Shown here: in pieces, positions 35,804 to 45,169 of the stretch
Layout: the number at the start of each line of letters is the position of its first letter
Numbering within the stretch: position 1 is the first letter of the stretch
NCBI GenBank assembly: GCA_910584725.1
Contig: CAJUBE010000001.1
Coordinates: 124,001-188,000, forward strand
DNA from: an uncultured Lachnospiraceae bacterium
Lineage (GTDB): Bacteria; Bacillota; Clostridia; Lachnospirales; Lachnospiraceae
DNA: 64,000 nt
Direction of reading: 5' to 3'
Translations under genes and position numbers: made by a program
The notes under the pieces: model-generated
Seen by the model: the letters and a program-made list of their open reading frames with translations, nothing else
Told to the model about the DNA's origin: nothing
The model's database searches: none

Positions 35804-37532
35804 GTCGAAATCCCTCCGAAAAGCTCTCTCCCCTCAGCCGCAGCACCTGAAGCTGATTCCCCTGCGGTGTGGCGGGAAATGCAAAATACCCCGACAAATC
35901 TCCATCATCCGGCTTCCAGATATGCACATTGTCCACCGGGTATTGAGTAGACTGCCAGGAAAGGTAATCCGGCTGTCTGACAAAATCCTTCGCCTCCAGC
36001 TCGGAAAGTTTCAAAAGCCTCCCTGCGTATTGCAGCAGAAACACGGCAAGAACGGCTGCCGCCGCTATGCCAAATGATTTTTTCCACACGGAAACCGCCG
36101 CCATACCGCTTCCCGGGGACGGCTTCCCCGTATCCGCGCATCCTTCCTCCCGGCCCGCCGGGTATAGCAGCTCTCCCAGCGTCATCGCCACAAGCGTATA
36201 GATATACGGTCCGCCAAAGCGCATGTGCGGAGCGGTCGCCATCCAGAAAAGGAAATTGACAACAGCCGTACCCAGAAGAGCCGCACCTGCATAGTCTCTT
36301 TTGCGAAAATACCGTATTATCAGATACAGCATCACGGGGATACAGATCACCCCCACCGCAATCAAAATACGGTCACCCATTCCCTGCCGCAAAAACCAGT
36401 CGGGAATCCACCCGACAAGAGAATCGTCATATTCCGCCGCGCTCCGCAGTCCCCGCGCAAACATCTTGATGTCCAGACTGTCTCCCTCAAGCACCGCTCT
36501 ATCCATTTTCCAGTCAGGATGAAAGAAATCCAGCCCTGCATAGGGATAGACGAGATAACCGGAAATAATCACATTGCGAATCAAAAACGGCAGCAAGACG
36601 CCGACTCCCGCCGCCACATGGGCAACAATCGCTTTTCCCTTTTTCCCCCTGATAAACAAATACAGCGGATAAAGCGCCAGCACCGCCACCGCCGCGGCAG
36701 ACAGCTTCACCGTTGCGGCATAAACGCCGACAAGGCACAGCCAGCCGTAAATCACGCCGTCCTCCCGGCTGCTCTCACGAAATTCACTCCACTTTATCAA
36801 AACATAGAGAACAAGGAGCATAGCCCAGATATCCGTCCCGGAGGATGAAATGTCATACCGCTTCTGCACCACATAAATCACCATCACGCATTTTAACAAA
36901 TCCGAAGTCCGCAGGCTTCTCTCTCCCCAGAGCCGGATTGTGGCGCACACATAAATAAGCGCCGCCAGACAGAAGAAGCCGTTTAAGCTGTGCAGAGACT
37001 GCCCCACCAGCCACCCAAGACTGAAAAGCGCCTGCAGGGACATGAACGCGCTGTTGTATGCAAAGCGCATATGAAGGTTGCCGAGCCCCGGCACCACACC
37101 GTAATCCTCAATCCACCGAATCGCCTGCGCATGGTAGAGCCCCGTGTCGTACTGGCCCGGTTCCCGTGTCGTCCAAATCAGCGTGAGAACAAAACAGAAC
37201 AGCATTGCCGCGATCCGCCATGCGGCCGGCCGCCGCCAGGTACAGCCCGGGAACAGAGAAGCGCGCCTTCTCTGCCGGAAACAGGAATATATCCAGCCGC
37301 AAAATAAAAGAATGCCCGCCGCTCCCAGAATCGTACAGGCAATTCCCGCCACCTTATAAAAAAGACTGAAAAGCTGGGCATATATATTCAGAACAATCAG
37401 ACCTGTCATAATATAGACATCGGGATGCCCCATATCTTTCAGGCGGTTTCGATAAACACCGTCCGTCACCGCCTTGCCAAAAAGCAGCGCCGCTCCCGCG
37501 ATGATCACCCAGGAAAAAAGCACCATCAACAT
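35796..37532 (-). CDS. Large polytopic membrane protein, GT-C-like (LIC_10190-like)
   Basis: A 578-residue protein with about 13 helices. EPGQYDTGLYHAQAIRWI in the first large outside loop, followed by VPGLGNLHMRFAYNSAF, has the acidic and His residues expected of a GT-C active site and recalls the LIC_10190 membrane family. A soluble C-terminal segment of about 70 residues follows the last helix. It begins three bases after the GT2 gene's stop upstream and overlaps the ChbG-like gene, so the three form a tight operon: lipid-sugar synthase, membrane transferase, deacetylase. Confidence 0.7.
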   Translation of the reverse strand: MLMVLFSWVIIAGAALLFGKAVTDGVYRNRLKDMGHPDVYIMTGLIVLNIYAQLFSLFYKVAGIACTILGAAGILLFCGWIYSCFRQRRRASLFPGCTWRRPAAWRIAAMLFCFVLTLIWTTREPGQYDTGLYHAQAIRWIEDYGVVPGLGNLHMRFAYNSAFMSLQALFSLGWLVGQSLHSLNGFFCLAALIYVCATIRLWGERSLRTSDLLKCVMVIYVVQKRYDISSSGTDIWAMLLVLYVLIKWSEFRESSREDGVIYGWLCLVGVYAATVKLSAAAVAVLALYPLYLFIRGKKGKAIVAHVAAGVGVLLPFLIRNVIISGYLVYPYAGLDFFHPDWKMDRAVLEGDSLDIKMFARGLRSAAEYDDSLVGWIPDWFLRQGMGDRILIAVGVICIPVMLYLIIRYFRKRDYAGAALLGTAVVNFLFWMATAPHMRFGGPYIYTLVAMTLGELLYPAGREEGCADTGKPSPGSGMAAVSVWKKSFGIAAAAVLAVFLLQYAGRLLKLSELEAKDFVRQPDYLSWQSTQYPVDNVHIWKPDDGDLSGYFAFPATPQGNQLQVLRLRGESFSEGFRHE

Positions 37533-37534
37533 AG

Positions 37535-38509
37535 TTATTTCTCCTCCCCGTCATCTTCACGCCAAACAAGCGTATCGATGATATATCTGGGTCTGTGCTT
37601 CGTCTCCATATAAATTTTCCCCACATATTCCCCGATAATGCCCAGCGACAAAAGCGTGATGCCGCCGATAATCAGAGACACAATCAGGGTCGTGGTATAG
37701 CCGGGCACATTGTTCCCTCTGACCCAGTCCACCAGACCGATCACGCACATCACCACGCTGAACAGAAACATGAGAAAGCCGAGGCCGCCGATCAATCTGA
37801 GCGGCCGCACGCTCATGGACGTAATACCGTCGAGCGCCAGTGTCATCATCTTGCTCAGCGTATATTTGGAATGGCCCGCCTCTCTGGCCTTTACATCAAA
37901 ATACACCACGTCTGAGGGAAATCCCATGGTGGGTATCAACCCCCGCAGAAAAAGATTGGTTTCGCCATACTCCGAAAGCGCGTCCAGCGCCTTCTTTGAC
38001 ATCAAACGGTAGTCCGCGTGGTTTGTCATTACCGTACTGCCAAGCATATGCATCAGCTTGTAGTAAACGGTTGCCGTCGCTTTCTTAAAAAAGCCGTCGG
38101 AGTGCCTGTCGTTGCGCACGCCGTACACGACCTCGCAGCCCTCCATGTAGCATTGCAAAAACGCATCCAGCGCTTCGATATCCTGCTGTAAATCCGCATC
38201 GATTGTGACCACCACGTCCGCGTACTTTCTCGCTGTCATCATCCCGGCCAGGATCGCGCTCTGGTGCCCGTAATTTCCCGCCAGACTCACCACGGAAAAC
38301 CGTCTGTCCTTCCCGGCGATCCCGTGAAGAAGCTGGAGGGTTTTGTCCCTGCTCCCATCGTTTACAAACATGACCTTGGAGCCTTTTGCTATCTTATCCT
38401 CCCGCTCCAGACGGGTCAGTTTTTCCCCCATAACGGCGGCGGTTTTCTCCACCACTTCCTCCTCGTTGTAGCAGGGCACCACCAGATATAAAATCGGAAT
38501 TTCTCTCAT
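37535..38509 (-). CDS. GT2 glycosyltransferase with two C-terminal helices (GtrB/ArnC-like)
   Basis: A 324-residue enzyme. The GT-A domain shows YLVVPCYNEEEVVEKT, FVNDGSRDKTLQLL, NYGHQSAILAGM and TIDADLQQD (DxD-type metal site). Two membrane helices (GFLMFLFSVVMCVIGLVDWV; LIVSLIIGGITLLSLGIIGEYVG) and the closing RPRYI segment match GtrB/ArnC-type polyprenyl-phosphate sugar transferases. It would make a polyprenyl-phosphate sugar for the membrane transferase encoded three bases downstream (35796). Sugar identity is unknown; the UDP-uronic acid genes upstream are natural candidates to feed it. Confidence 0.93.
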   Translation of the reverse strand: MREIPILYLVVPCYNEEEVVEKTAAVMGEKLTRLEREDKIAKGSKVMFVNDGSRDKTLQLLHGIAGKDRRFSVVSLAGNYGHQSAILAGMMTARKYADVVVTIDADLQQDIEALDAFLQCYMEGCEVVYGVRNDRHSDGFFKKATATVYYKLMHMLGSTVMTNHADYRLMSKKALDALSEYGETNLFLRGLIPTMGFPSDVVYFDVKAREAGHSKYTLSKMMTLALDGITSMSVRPLRLIGGLGFLMFLFSVVMCVIGLVDWVRGNNVPGYTTTLIVSLIIGGITLLSLGIIGEYVGKIYMETKHRPRYIIDTLVWREDDGEEK

Positions 38510-38544
38510 CTTTTTCCTTCCTCAATGCCTCGTTCAGCCCACGC

Positions 38545-39537
38545 CTACTTATAGTATCCCCGATACCAGTCCACAAACTTCTGCAGGCCCTCCTCGATGG
38601 AAGTCTCCGGCTTAAAATCATAATCCCGCATCAGATCGGTGACGTCCGCATACGTCTGGTACACGTCGCCGGGCTGCATGGGCAGATACTCCTTCTTCGC
38701 CTCCGTGCCAAGACACCGCTCCAGCGTCTCAATAAAATCCATCAGCTTTACAGGCCTATTATTGCCGATATTATAGAGCTTATAGAAGGCTCCCTTGGCA
38801 TTCTTTTCGGGCGGATTGCAGAGAATATTTTCCACGCCCCGCACAATATCGTCGATGTAAGTGAAATCCCGCATCATGTCGCCCCGGTTATAAACCTGGA
38901 TCGGTTCACCCGCGAGAATCTTTTTCGTAAATTTAAAATATGCCATGTCCGGCCTGCCAAACGGCCCGTAAACCGTGAAAAACCGAAGTCCCGTAACGGG
39001 AATCGAAAAAAGCTTGCTGTAAGCGTGGGCCATCAGCTCATTGGATTTCTTCGTCGCCGCGTAGAGGCTTACCGGCTCGTCCACCTTATCCTCCGTGGAA
39101 AAGGGCACCTTTTCATTGCCGCCGTAGACGGAGCTGGACGACGCGTACACCAGATGTTCCACCGGGAAATAGCGGCAGCCCTCCAAAATATGAAAGAACC
39201 CCATCATATTGGACTCCATATAAGCCGCCGGATTGTCGATGCTGTAGCGAACGCCCGCCTGCGCGCCCAGATTCACCACAATATCCGGGCGGTATTCCTG
39301 AAACAGCTGAAACACATCCGCATTGTCCGCCAGATCGCCTTTGACAAAGGTATATTGGTCATAATAATACAGCTTTGCCAGACGGTCCTCCTTCAATCGC
39401 ACGTCGTAATAATCGTTCATATTGTCAAAACCGATCACCCGCGCGCCCTTCTCCAGAAGGCTTTTGGATAAATGAAATCCGATAAAGCCCGCGCCGCCGG
39501 TAATCAGATATGTCTTTGAGGGATCTAACTCTTTCAC
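38545..39537 (-). CDS. NAD-dependent UDP-glucuronate 4-epimerase-like protein
   Basis: A 330-residue short-chain dehydrogenase/epimerase with a GTG start. LITGGAGFIGFHLSK binds NAD, YASSSSVYGG gives the catalytic Ser, and YAATK (Tyr159, Lys163) the catalytic pair. The NDYYDVRLKEDRL segment is typical of UDP-glucuronate 4-epimerases (CapI/LspL group), which make UDP-galacturonate. UDP-glucose dehydrogenase is encoded directly upstream (39557), so the two enzymes give a short route UDP-glucose to UDP-GlcA to UDP-GalA. That pairing makes the uronate assignment likely. Confidence 0.88.
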   Translation of the reverse strand: MKELDPSKTYLITGGAGFIGFHLSKSLLEKGARVIGFDNMNDYYDVRLKEDRLAKLYYYDQYTFVKGDLADNADVFQLFQEYRPDIVVNLGAQAGVRYSIDNPAAYMESNMMGFFHILEGCRYFPVEHLVYASSSSVYGGNEKVPFSTEDKVDEPVSLYAATKKSNELMAHAYSKLFSIPVTGLRFFTVYGPFGRPDMAYFKFTKKILAGEPIQVYNRGDMMRDFTYIDDIVRGVENILCNPPEKNAKGAFYKLYNIGNNRPVKLMDFIETLERCLGTEAKKEYLPMQPGDVYQTYADVTDLMRDYDFKPETSIEEGLQKFVDWYRGYYK

Positions 39538-39556
39538 CGCCGCTCCTTTCTGCCGC

Positions 39557-40867
39557 TTACCGCCCTATGCTGTAATACTCAATGCCCGCTTCCTTCATTC
39601 GCTTCACGTCAAAGACATTGCGTCCGTCGTACACAAGCGGAATCCGCATCCGCTCCTTAAAGGTTTCCGGCGGCAGAGAGCGGATCTGCTCCCACTCCGT
39701 AAACACAAAACAGATGTTGGCGCCTTTAAGCGCCTCCTCCGGCGTTTCTACATAGGAAATGGAGCCCTTGTCAACCTTTCCCTCCGGATAAACCTTGCGG
39801 AAATTGTCCGCCGCCACCGGATCATAGGCCACAATCTGCGCGCCGTTTTCCAGAAGCAGTTTCACGTTGTCAAGCGAGGGCGCCTCTCTGAGATCGTCCG
39901 TTCCCGGCTTGAAGGCAAGCCCCAGCACCGCCACCTTCAATCCTTCAAAGGTAATCATCCGCTTGCACGCTTTCTGGTAAAGTCTTGTCTTCTGGAGGGC
40001 GTTCACATCCACCGCCGCCTCCACGGTTTTCAGCTCATATCCGTACTGTCCTGCCAGATATTTGAGCGCCTTCGTATCCTTCGGGAAGCAGCTTCCGCCG
40101 TAGCCGATGCCGGCCTTTAAGAAATTCGCGCCGATTCGGGCGTCATAGCTCATGCCCTCCGCCACCGCGTCAATATCCGCCCCAACCAGCTCGCAGAGGT
40201 TCGCGATATCGTTCATATAGGAAATTTTCAGGGCAAGAAAATCATTGCAGGCGTACTTAATCATCTCAGCGGACCGCCTGTTTACGGACACGATCGGCAG
40301 ACCGAAGGGCTCGTAAATTTTCTTTAACAGCGTCTCCGCCTCCTTACTCTCCGTACCGATGATAATGCGTGCCGCGTGCAGGGTATCGTGCACCGCGGAG
40401 CCCTGCGCCAGAAACTCCGGGTTGGAGGCCACTTCCACCTTCACATCCCGGGTCAGAAAATCGTGGATGAACTGTTCCACTTTATCATTCGTGCCGACGG
40501 GCACCGTGGATTTCACCACCACCAGACAATCCCGCTCCACAGATTCCGCGATCTGCCTCGAAACCGTAGCGATATAATTCAGGTTCGCGGAGCCGTCCGG
40601 CTGTTCCGGTGTGCCCACCCCGATAAAGATGGCGTCCTTATCCCGATAAGCCTCCGCGTAATCCGTCGTGTAATGGAGCCTTCCCGCGTCGTTGTTCTTC
40701 CGCATCAGCTCCTCCAGCCCCTCCTCAAAGATGGGACTGTTTCCGGCTTCCATCATTTTTACTTTCTTTTCATCCACATCCACGCAGGTGACATCGTGTC
40801 CCTTCTCCGCAAAGCACACGCCCGCCACCAGACCTACATATCCTGTTCCCGCTACCGCAATTTTCAT
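39557..40867 (-). CDS. ugd: UDP-glucose 6-dehydrogenase
   Basis: A 436-residue enzyme of normal length. It starts with the NAD site AVAGTGYVGLVAG, has VVVKSTVPVGTNDKV and SNPEFLAQGSAVHD in the middle, and GYGGSCFPKDTKAL with the catalytic Cys260. The C-terminal VAVLGLAFKPGTDDLREAPS binds the UDP sugar. It oxidises UDP-glucose to UDP-glucuronate with two NAD. The product probably goes to the epimerase 20 bases downstream (38545). It is the first gene of the minus-strand run to 35796; the upstream 131-base spacer should hold the promoter but shows no outstanding match. Confidence 0.96.
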   Translation of the reverse strand: MKIAVAGTGYVGLVAGVCFAEKGHDVTCVDVDEKKVKMMEAGNSPIFEEGLEELMRKNNDAGRLHYTTDYAEAYRDKDAIFIGVGTPEQPDGSANLNYIATVSRQIAESVERDCLVVVKSTVPVGTNDKVEQFIHDFLTRDVKVEVASNPEFLAQGSAVHDTLHAARIIIGTESKEAETLLKKIYEPFGLPIVSVNRRSAEMIKYACNDFLALKISYMNDIANLCELVGADIDAVAEGMSYDARIGANFLKAGIGYGGSCFPKDTKALKYLAGQYGYELKTVEAAVDVNALQKTRLYQKACKRMITFEGLKVAVLGLAFKPGTDDLREAPSLDNVKLLLENGAQIVAYDPVAADNFRKVYPEGKVDKGSISYVETPEEALKGANICFVFTEWEQIRSLPPETFKERMRIPLVYDGRNVFDVKRMKEAGIEYYSIGR

Positions 40868-40998
40868 AATCCGTTACCGTATCCCTTTCCAACCCGCAAT
40901 CTTTCCCTAATTTTTCTGTTCCATAAATATACGATCATGTTAAGTATAGCACATCAAATGCGCAAATGTCTATTTGTAACAGTTCAACCCATTTGGTT

Positions 40999-42960
40999 TC
41001 AGGACCACATCCCCTGTATCATCTCCAGCATCATCGACGCGTTCATCCATGCCGCAAAGAGATAGAAATAGCGGCTGACCTGATACCCCGCTTCGTTCTC
41101 CGTCTCCTCTTTTTGCCCGTCCGGAAACAGCTTTTCCCGGTAAATATATTTTAAAACACTGGTCAATACAAAACCGAGCGGAAAAAGAAGCGGCACAAAA
41201 TATCTGCCCTGTATTCCCTCGACAAGCGGCGACTCCAGCGCGTTATACTGCACATAAATCGCCGTAAAAGTAAGGGCCGTTACAGCCAAACCGATCAGCG
41301 CATACAGCACATTGACCTTTACATCCCGATGCAGAGAGGATTCCGGATGAAACGTCAGCATGACCACCGTACATACCATACAGGTAAGCGGGAAAAACGG
41401 ATTGACCCCAACGTTCTGCGCCCAGCCTGCAATGCCTCCGAACATACCCCTCAAATACAGATCAAACCACTTGTGAAGCGTATTTCTGAGCACATTCAGG
41501 TATGCCAGCGGCTGCGTGAGGATAAAACGAATCTGTTCGCCCGAATTTCCGCTCATCTTGGCCGCATAACGATTGACGAAATCAAATGTAGCGGCGGACC
41601 ACGCAAAATATACCGTCAACGCCACGGCAAAAGAGGAGAGGATAAAGACGCCTTTTTTTCGTCCACCGCCGAAGCTCTCTTTGGGAATCAGGAAAAGCAG
41701 CAGGGCAAACGGAACATAAACGACCTTGCACAGAGAAAATACCAGCGGCAGCATCCAAAGCAGCGCCGCTTCCGCCTTCGTCAATCTGCGTTTCCTTTCA
41801 CACAAAGTCAAAAGATACGCCTGCCCCAGAAGCAAAATGGAAATCATAAACCCGTCCAGAGAAGTGGAGCCTGCCTCGATGAGCGTAATGGGCAGCAGGG
41901 CGGTCACGGCAACCATTCCCCTGTTGATCGAACACATCCGATAGGCACAGCTTACCGTCACAATAAACGCGGCAAGCGAAAAGATCCTGGCAAACAGCAC
42001 GAGAGCGAGCGTCCTGTCGGTGAATAGTTTCCCTATCAGAATTCCCAATGCGTGCGGGAAATAAGCAATCGGTGTATACAGCGCGGTATTATCATGTATG
42101 TAATAGCGTCTCGCCTCATCATCCAACTGTATATTTCGATGCAGATAAGTATGAGAGTAGTCCGCATGAAAGTCCAAATCCGCCGTCAGATGCTCCGGCA
42201 GCCAGGCCTTCTCATCCTCCTGGTCATGCGTACAAAAAATCCCTTCCGTCACTTCATAAGCTCTGATAAAATGATTGAACGCATCCGGCACATTGGAAAA
42301 CGGCACAACAATAATATAACAAATCCCCGTTATCGCCACAAATGCCGCAAATCTAATCGTCCCGTTTTTGACTGCATTCACCGCAAAAATGCCCGCCAGA
42401 ACAAACGACAGGATCACGGCAAAAGCTAAGAACCGGCTCCATCCGGCGCTGACGGAACCGTAAATCAATCTGATGCACGGCTGCATATCCCCGTCAAAAG
42501 CCAGCGCCGTGTGAGACGCGTCGGCCGCCTGATCGGACGCAACCGCCACTGTCACCGCATCTCCGGTCAGGGTACATTTTTGATCCGTCATGAGCTGTAC
42601 ATACTGATCCTCCGGTATTTCATCCGATTTGACCTGCCATCTGGCAATTTCCCCCTGTTCTGTCAAAATGGTAACTGTCACCGTCTCGTCACCCTTTAGC
42701 CCGGAATCTGTATCCACAAGCCGAAGCTGAATTCCCGTAATTTTATGATCCTGTGCTGAAAGCTGATAACGATTCGTCTCTCTGGCACCGATCGCCGTGA
42801 GGCGCACGGTGTCATCCATATCTTTACAGTCATCCTGAATAAACAGGGCGCCCAAATGCAGATTGTAGATTTGAAAACCGAGAAACAGGATGACAACGCA
42901 GATACATGCAGCATAAAACCAATGATTTTGGACGATTCTTTTTATTTCTTCTTTTGTCAT
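40999..42960 (-). CDS. DUF2142 family polytopic membrane protein
   Basis: A 653-residue protein with one N-terminal helix, a beta-rich outside domain of about 130 residues (40-170), then some twelve helices. VPFSNVPDAFNHFIRAYEVTEG is the signature loop of DUF2142, in which the D-x-x-x-H pattern is conserved, and LYTPIAYFPHALGI follows. DUF2142 proteins occur in surface polysaccharide and teichoic acid loci and look like GT-C glycosyltransferases, but no reaction is established here. It lies alone between the ugd operon and the GT8 gene, with a GGAAGGAAT site. Confidence 0.85.
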   Translation of the reverse strand: MTKEEIKRIVQNHWFYAACICVVILFLGFQIYNLHLGALFIQDDCKDMDDTVRLTAIGARETNRYQLSAQDHKITGIQLRLVDTDSGLKGDETVTVTILTEQGEIARWQVKSDEIPEDQYVQLMTDQKCTLTGDAVTVAVASDQAADASHTALAFDGDMQPCIRLIYGSVSAGWSRFLAFAVILSFVLAGIFAVNAVKNGTIRFAAFVAITGICYIIVVPFSNVPDAFNHFIRAYEVTEGIFCTHDQEDEKAWLPEHLTADLDFHADYSHTYLHRNIQLDDEARRYYIHDNTALYTPIAYFPHALGILIGKLFTDRTLALVLFARIFSLAAFIVTVSCAYRMCSINRGMVAVTALLPITLIEAGSTSLDGFMISILLLGQAYLLTLCERKRRLTKAEAALLWMLPLVFSLCKVVYVPFALLLFLIPKESFGGGRKKGVFILSSFAVALTVYFAWSAATFDFVNRYAAKMSGNSGEQIRFILTQPLAYLNVLRNTLHKWFDLYLRGMFGGIAGWAQNVGVNPFFPLTCMVCTVVMLTFHPESSLHRDVKVNVLYALIGLAVTALTFTAIYVQYNALESPLVEGIQGRYFVPLLFPLGFVLTSVLKYIYREKLFPDGQKEETENEAGYQVSRYFYLFAAWMNASMMLEMIQGMWS

Positions 42961-43001
42961 TTGTATTGATTCCTTCCGTCTTTAGCAGGGCATATGCTCC
43001 T

Positions 43002-43937
43002 TCACACCTCGCCGCCGAAAAATCTTTTCACCCTGCGCACCGCCCTCTGCGCCAAAGTCGGGCCATGATATCGGCGCGCTTTTTCCTCGTCAAACAGATC
43101 CTTCAAGTCGGCCTGTCCATTCACATAGTCCCACCAGAGACTCCCCAGATTCGTGTCATAGCGTTTCCATGGCTTATCCCCCGCGTAATGGATGATCGCC
43201 GGTGACTCCAGCGCCTCCCGCACCTCCTTTCGCGTGTAAACGCCTTCCATGACAAACTGCTCGAAATCCTTGTCTTCGAGATAGGCAAGCCTGTTATATT
43301 TCGGCGCCACATAGGCGATGGCGCCCTGACAGGTGATATTCAAAATGTCCTGATCCTGATAGTAAAACCGTTCCTTCGTCAGCTCATGCCAGCGCGCGTC
43401 CAGCCCCCTTTTTCTCACCTCGGCAAGATGAAGAAGCGTAACGCCTGCGTTGATATAGCCGCCTTTCATTTCCGAGAGCTGATGCCAGTATGACCTGCCG
43501 CTGTTCCACTCCCATTTTTCGGTCAGGTTCACCGCACCCTTTACGGCGGCCAGCGTCCTGTTCTCCATAGGCGTTTCCCAGAGCGGCGCCAGGCTTTCCC
43601 TCACCAACACATCCGCGTCCATATAGAGAATCCTGTCTGTCTCCGGCAAGAGCCCCGGCAGCGCTAGGCGCAGATAAGTGCCCGCAGAAATATCCCGCAC
43701 CTGGTACGCGTTCTCATAAGGATTTTCCTTACAGTGCATCACGAGTGCGGAATCCGGATCCCTCTTCTTTATAATCTGTTTTAACGGCGCCCCCACAAGC
43801 TCCGCCGCGGGCGTGCAGACGCAGTGAATCTCAAAATGATCATCCGGACCGCGGCTGTCAAGAAGAGAAGCTGCCGCCGCCTGCACCTGCGCCACTAAAT
43901 TTTCATCAAAGCAATAAACGACTCTCAGTTTTTCCAT
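43002..43937 (-). CDS. Glycosyltransferase family 8
   Basis: A 311-residue soluble transferase of the retaining GT8 family. RVVYCFDENLVAQVQAAAAS opens the nucleotide-sugar fold, RILYMDADVLV has the metal-binding DxD (107-109), GGYINAGVTLLHL is the usual acceptor-side segment, and IIHYAGDKPWKRY is the H-x-x-G-x-K-P-W motif that binds UDP phosphates. GT8 enzymes of this size add glucose or galactose to surface glycans (LgtC/GspA-like). It ends with a basic tail (RAVRRVKRFF) that may touch the membrane. It follows the 60-residue protein gene by nine bases. Confidence 0.93.
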   Translation of the reverse strand: MEKLRVVYCFDENLVAQVQAAAASLLDSRGPDDHFEIHCVCTPAAELVGAPLKQIIKKRDPDSALVMHCKENPYENAYQVRDISAGTYLRLALPGLLPETDRILYMDADVLVRESLAPLWETPMENRTLAAVKGAVNLTEKWEWNSGRSYWHQLSEMKGGYINAGVTLLHLAEVRKRGLDARWHELTKERFYYQDQDILNITCQGAIAYVAPKYNRLAYLEDKDFEQFVMEGVYTRKEVREALESPAIIHYAGDKPWKRYDTNLGSLWWDYVNGQADLKDLFDEEKARRYHGPTLAQRAVRRVKRFFGGEV

Positions 43938-43946
43938 ATTCTTAAA

Positions 43947-44129
43947 TTATTCCTTTATGCGGTCAATCTCTGTAAGATTTACGCCGGAAGCCGTCAGTAT
44001 CACTTTTAAATCAATATATCGTTCCTTCATCGCTTTGTATACTTCAGAATTCTTTTCCGCCAGCATCATGTAACGCTGAATCCTTGAAAACTCTTCTACC
44101 GATAATTTCAACATTTCACCTTCTGTCAT
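43947..44129 (-). CDS. Small helical protein of unknown function in front of a GT8 gene
   Basis: A 60-residue, entirely helical and charged protein (MTEGEMLKLSVEEF ... EKNSEVYKAMKERYIDLKVIL) with a GAAGG site. No motif gives a function. It is nine bases ahead of the GT8 gene and certainly co-transcribed. The A/T-rich codons, good ribosome-binding site and position support it as a real gene. It could be a small scaffold or regulator of the glycosyltransferase; that is a guess. Confidence 0.7.
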   Translation of the reverse strand: MTEGEMLKLSVEEFSRIQRYMMLAEKNSEVYKAMKERYIDLKVILTASGVNLTEIDRIKE

Positions 44130-44209
44130 ATACGCACCTTCTTTCTTTCATCTGAATGACCTATATTACGACATAAGTATATCACACCCAAAATGCAAAG
44201 TCTATCCGA

Positions 44210-44224
44210 TTGAAAGCGCTGTCT
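44210..44224. promoter_or_regulatory. Possible CcpA catabolite-response (cre) site
   Basis: TTGAAAGCGCTGTCT fits the degenerate cre consensus WTGNAANCGNWNNCW at every fixed position. It lies about 80 bases upstream of the small gene and GT8 unit (start 44129). A match this degenerate can occur by chance. Confidence 0.3.
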
Positions 44225-44238
44225 GTGTCTGGCTCCGA

Positions 44239-44261
44239 CACCATGCAGCAAGTGCATGGTG
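44239..44261. terminator. Hairpin in the spacer after the GT2 gene
   Basis: CACCATGCA-gcaag-TGCATGGTG is a perfect 9-bp-stem hairpin 24 bases past the GT2 stop at 44285. A second hairpin, CCTGTG-ctta-CACAGG (44278-44293), overlaps that stop codon. They probably end or stabilise the GT4-GT2 transcript. Confidence 0.5.
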
Positions 44262-44284
44262 CGGGTGTGAAAAGTGACCTGTGC

Positions 44285-45169
44285 TTACACAGGCGAACGC
44301 TTCCACATAAGCCGGATGAAAAAGGCGGGAATTTTGCACAGATACCACAGCGCCTTTTCTCCTGTCCTGCCCCGCAATTCCTTCGCGGACAGCCCCGCGA
44401 ACCTGCCATAAATCTGATACAGCAGCATCATCTTCACTTTCACCTTGATGCAGACTGTCGGATCATCCAGATATACCCGTGACCGCAGTACCATCCCCCG
44501 CGGGGAATGCACCTTCATACGCCGCCCCGTGTTGGTCAGTCCTCCTTCCAGATAATCACAGTAATATATATTTTTGTTGATATGCACCATCTGATACGGC
44601 CCGGACATCTGCATCCACACCGCGTCCTCCGGCATAAATTTTTCACCTGCAAACACGGGGAACGGATATTTCTTCAAAATTTCCGTGTAAAACACTTCCG
44701 CCTTATCCCCGCCGATCCCTCCGTTAATGCGTACCTGCGCATAGGAGCCGATCAGTTCATCCGAAGGAAAATAGGCAGTATTCACCCGCCCGTCGCCGTG
44801 ACAGCGCAAAAAGCTGTAGCCGCACAGCCCCGGCGTTCCCCTGTATTTTTCGTGATAGGCGAGTATCGTTTCCACTGCATCCGGAGGCAGATAATCGTCG
44901 CTGTCCACGATAAAAGTAAGCTCCGACCGAATTTCCGAAATCCCCCTGTTTAACGCCGTGTGCTTTCCCCCGTTGTCCTGCCTGATATAGCGTATCTCCA
45001 CTTCCTTCTGACCATACGAGGCAATCTGTTGCCCCGTATCGTCCTCGCTGCCGTCGTCCACCACCAGCCAGCTGAAATCTCTGTTCGTCTGCGCTTTCAG
45101 GCTCTCGAAAAGTTTTGGCAGGTACGCCGCTCTGTTATATGTGGGTGTCAAAATGGTTATCGTGCTCAT
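44285..45169 (-). CDS. GT2 family glycosyltransferase (soluble)
   Basis: A 294-residue GT-A enzyme. ITILTPTYNRAAYLPKLFESL, WLVVDDGSEDDT, GKHTALNRGI and FIVDSDDYLPPDA (metal-binding SDD) are standard GT2 landmarks. KFMPEDAVWMQM holds the probable catalytic acidic residues. No membrane helix is present, so it likely adds a sugar in the cytoplasm to a growing lipid-linked glycan. Its ATG overlaps the stop of the GT4 gene upstream (ATGA), so the two are translationally coupled and may act in sequence. Confidence 0.92.
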   Translation of the reverse strand: MSTITILTPTYNRAAYLPKLFESLKAQTNRDFSWLVVDDGSEDDTGQQIASYGQKEVEIRYIRQDNGGKHTALNRGISEIRSELTFIVDSDDYLPPDAVETILAYHEKYRGTPGLCGYSFLRCHGDGRVNTAYFPSDELIGSYAQVRINGGIGGDKAEVFYTEILKKYPFPVFAGEKFMPEDAVWMQMSGPYQMVHINKNIYYCDYLEGGLTNTGRRMKVHSPRGMVLRSRVYLDDPTVCIKVKVKMMLLYQIYGRFAGLSAKELRGRTGEKALWYLCKIPAFFIRLMWKRSPV

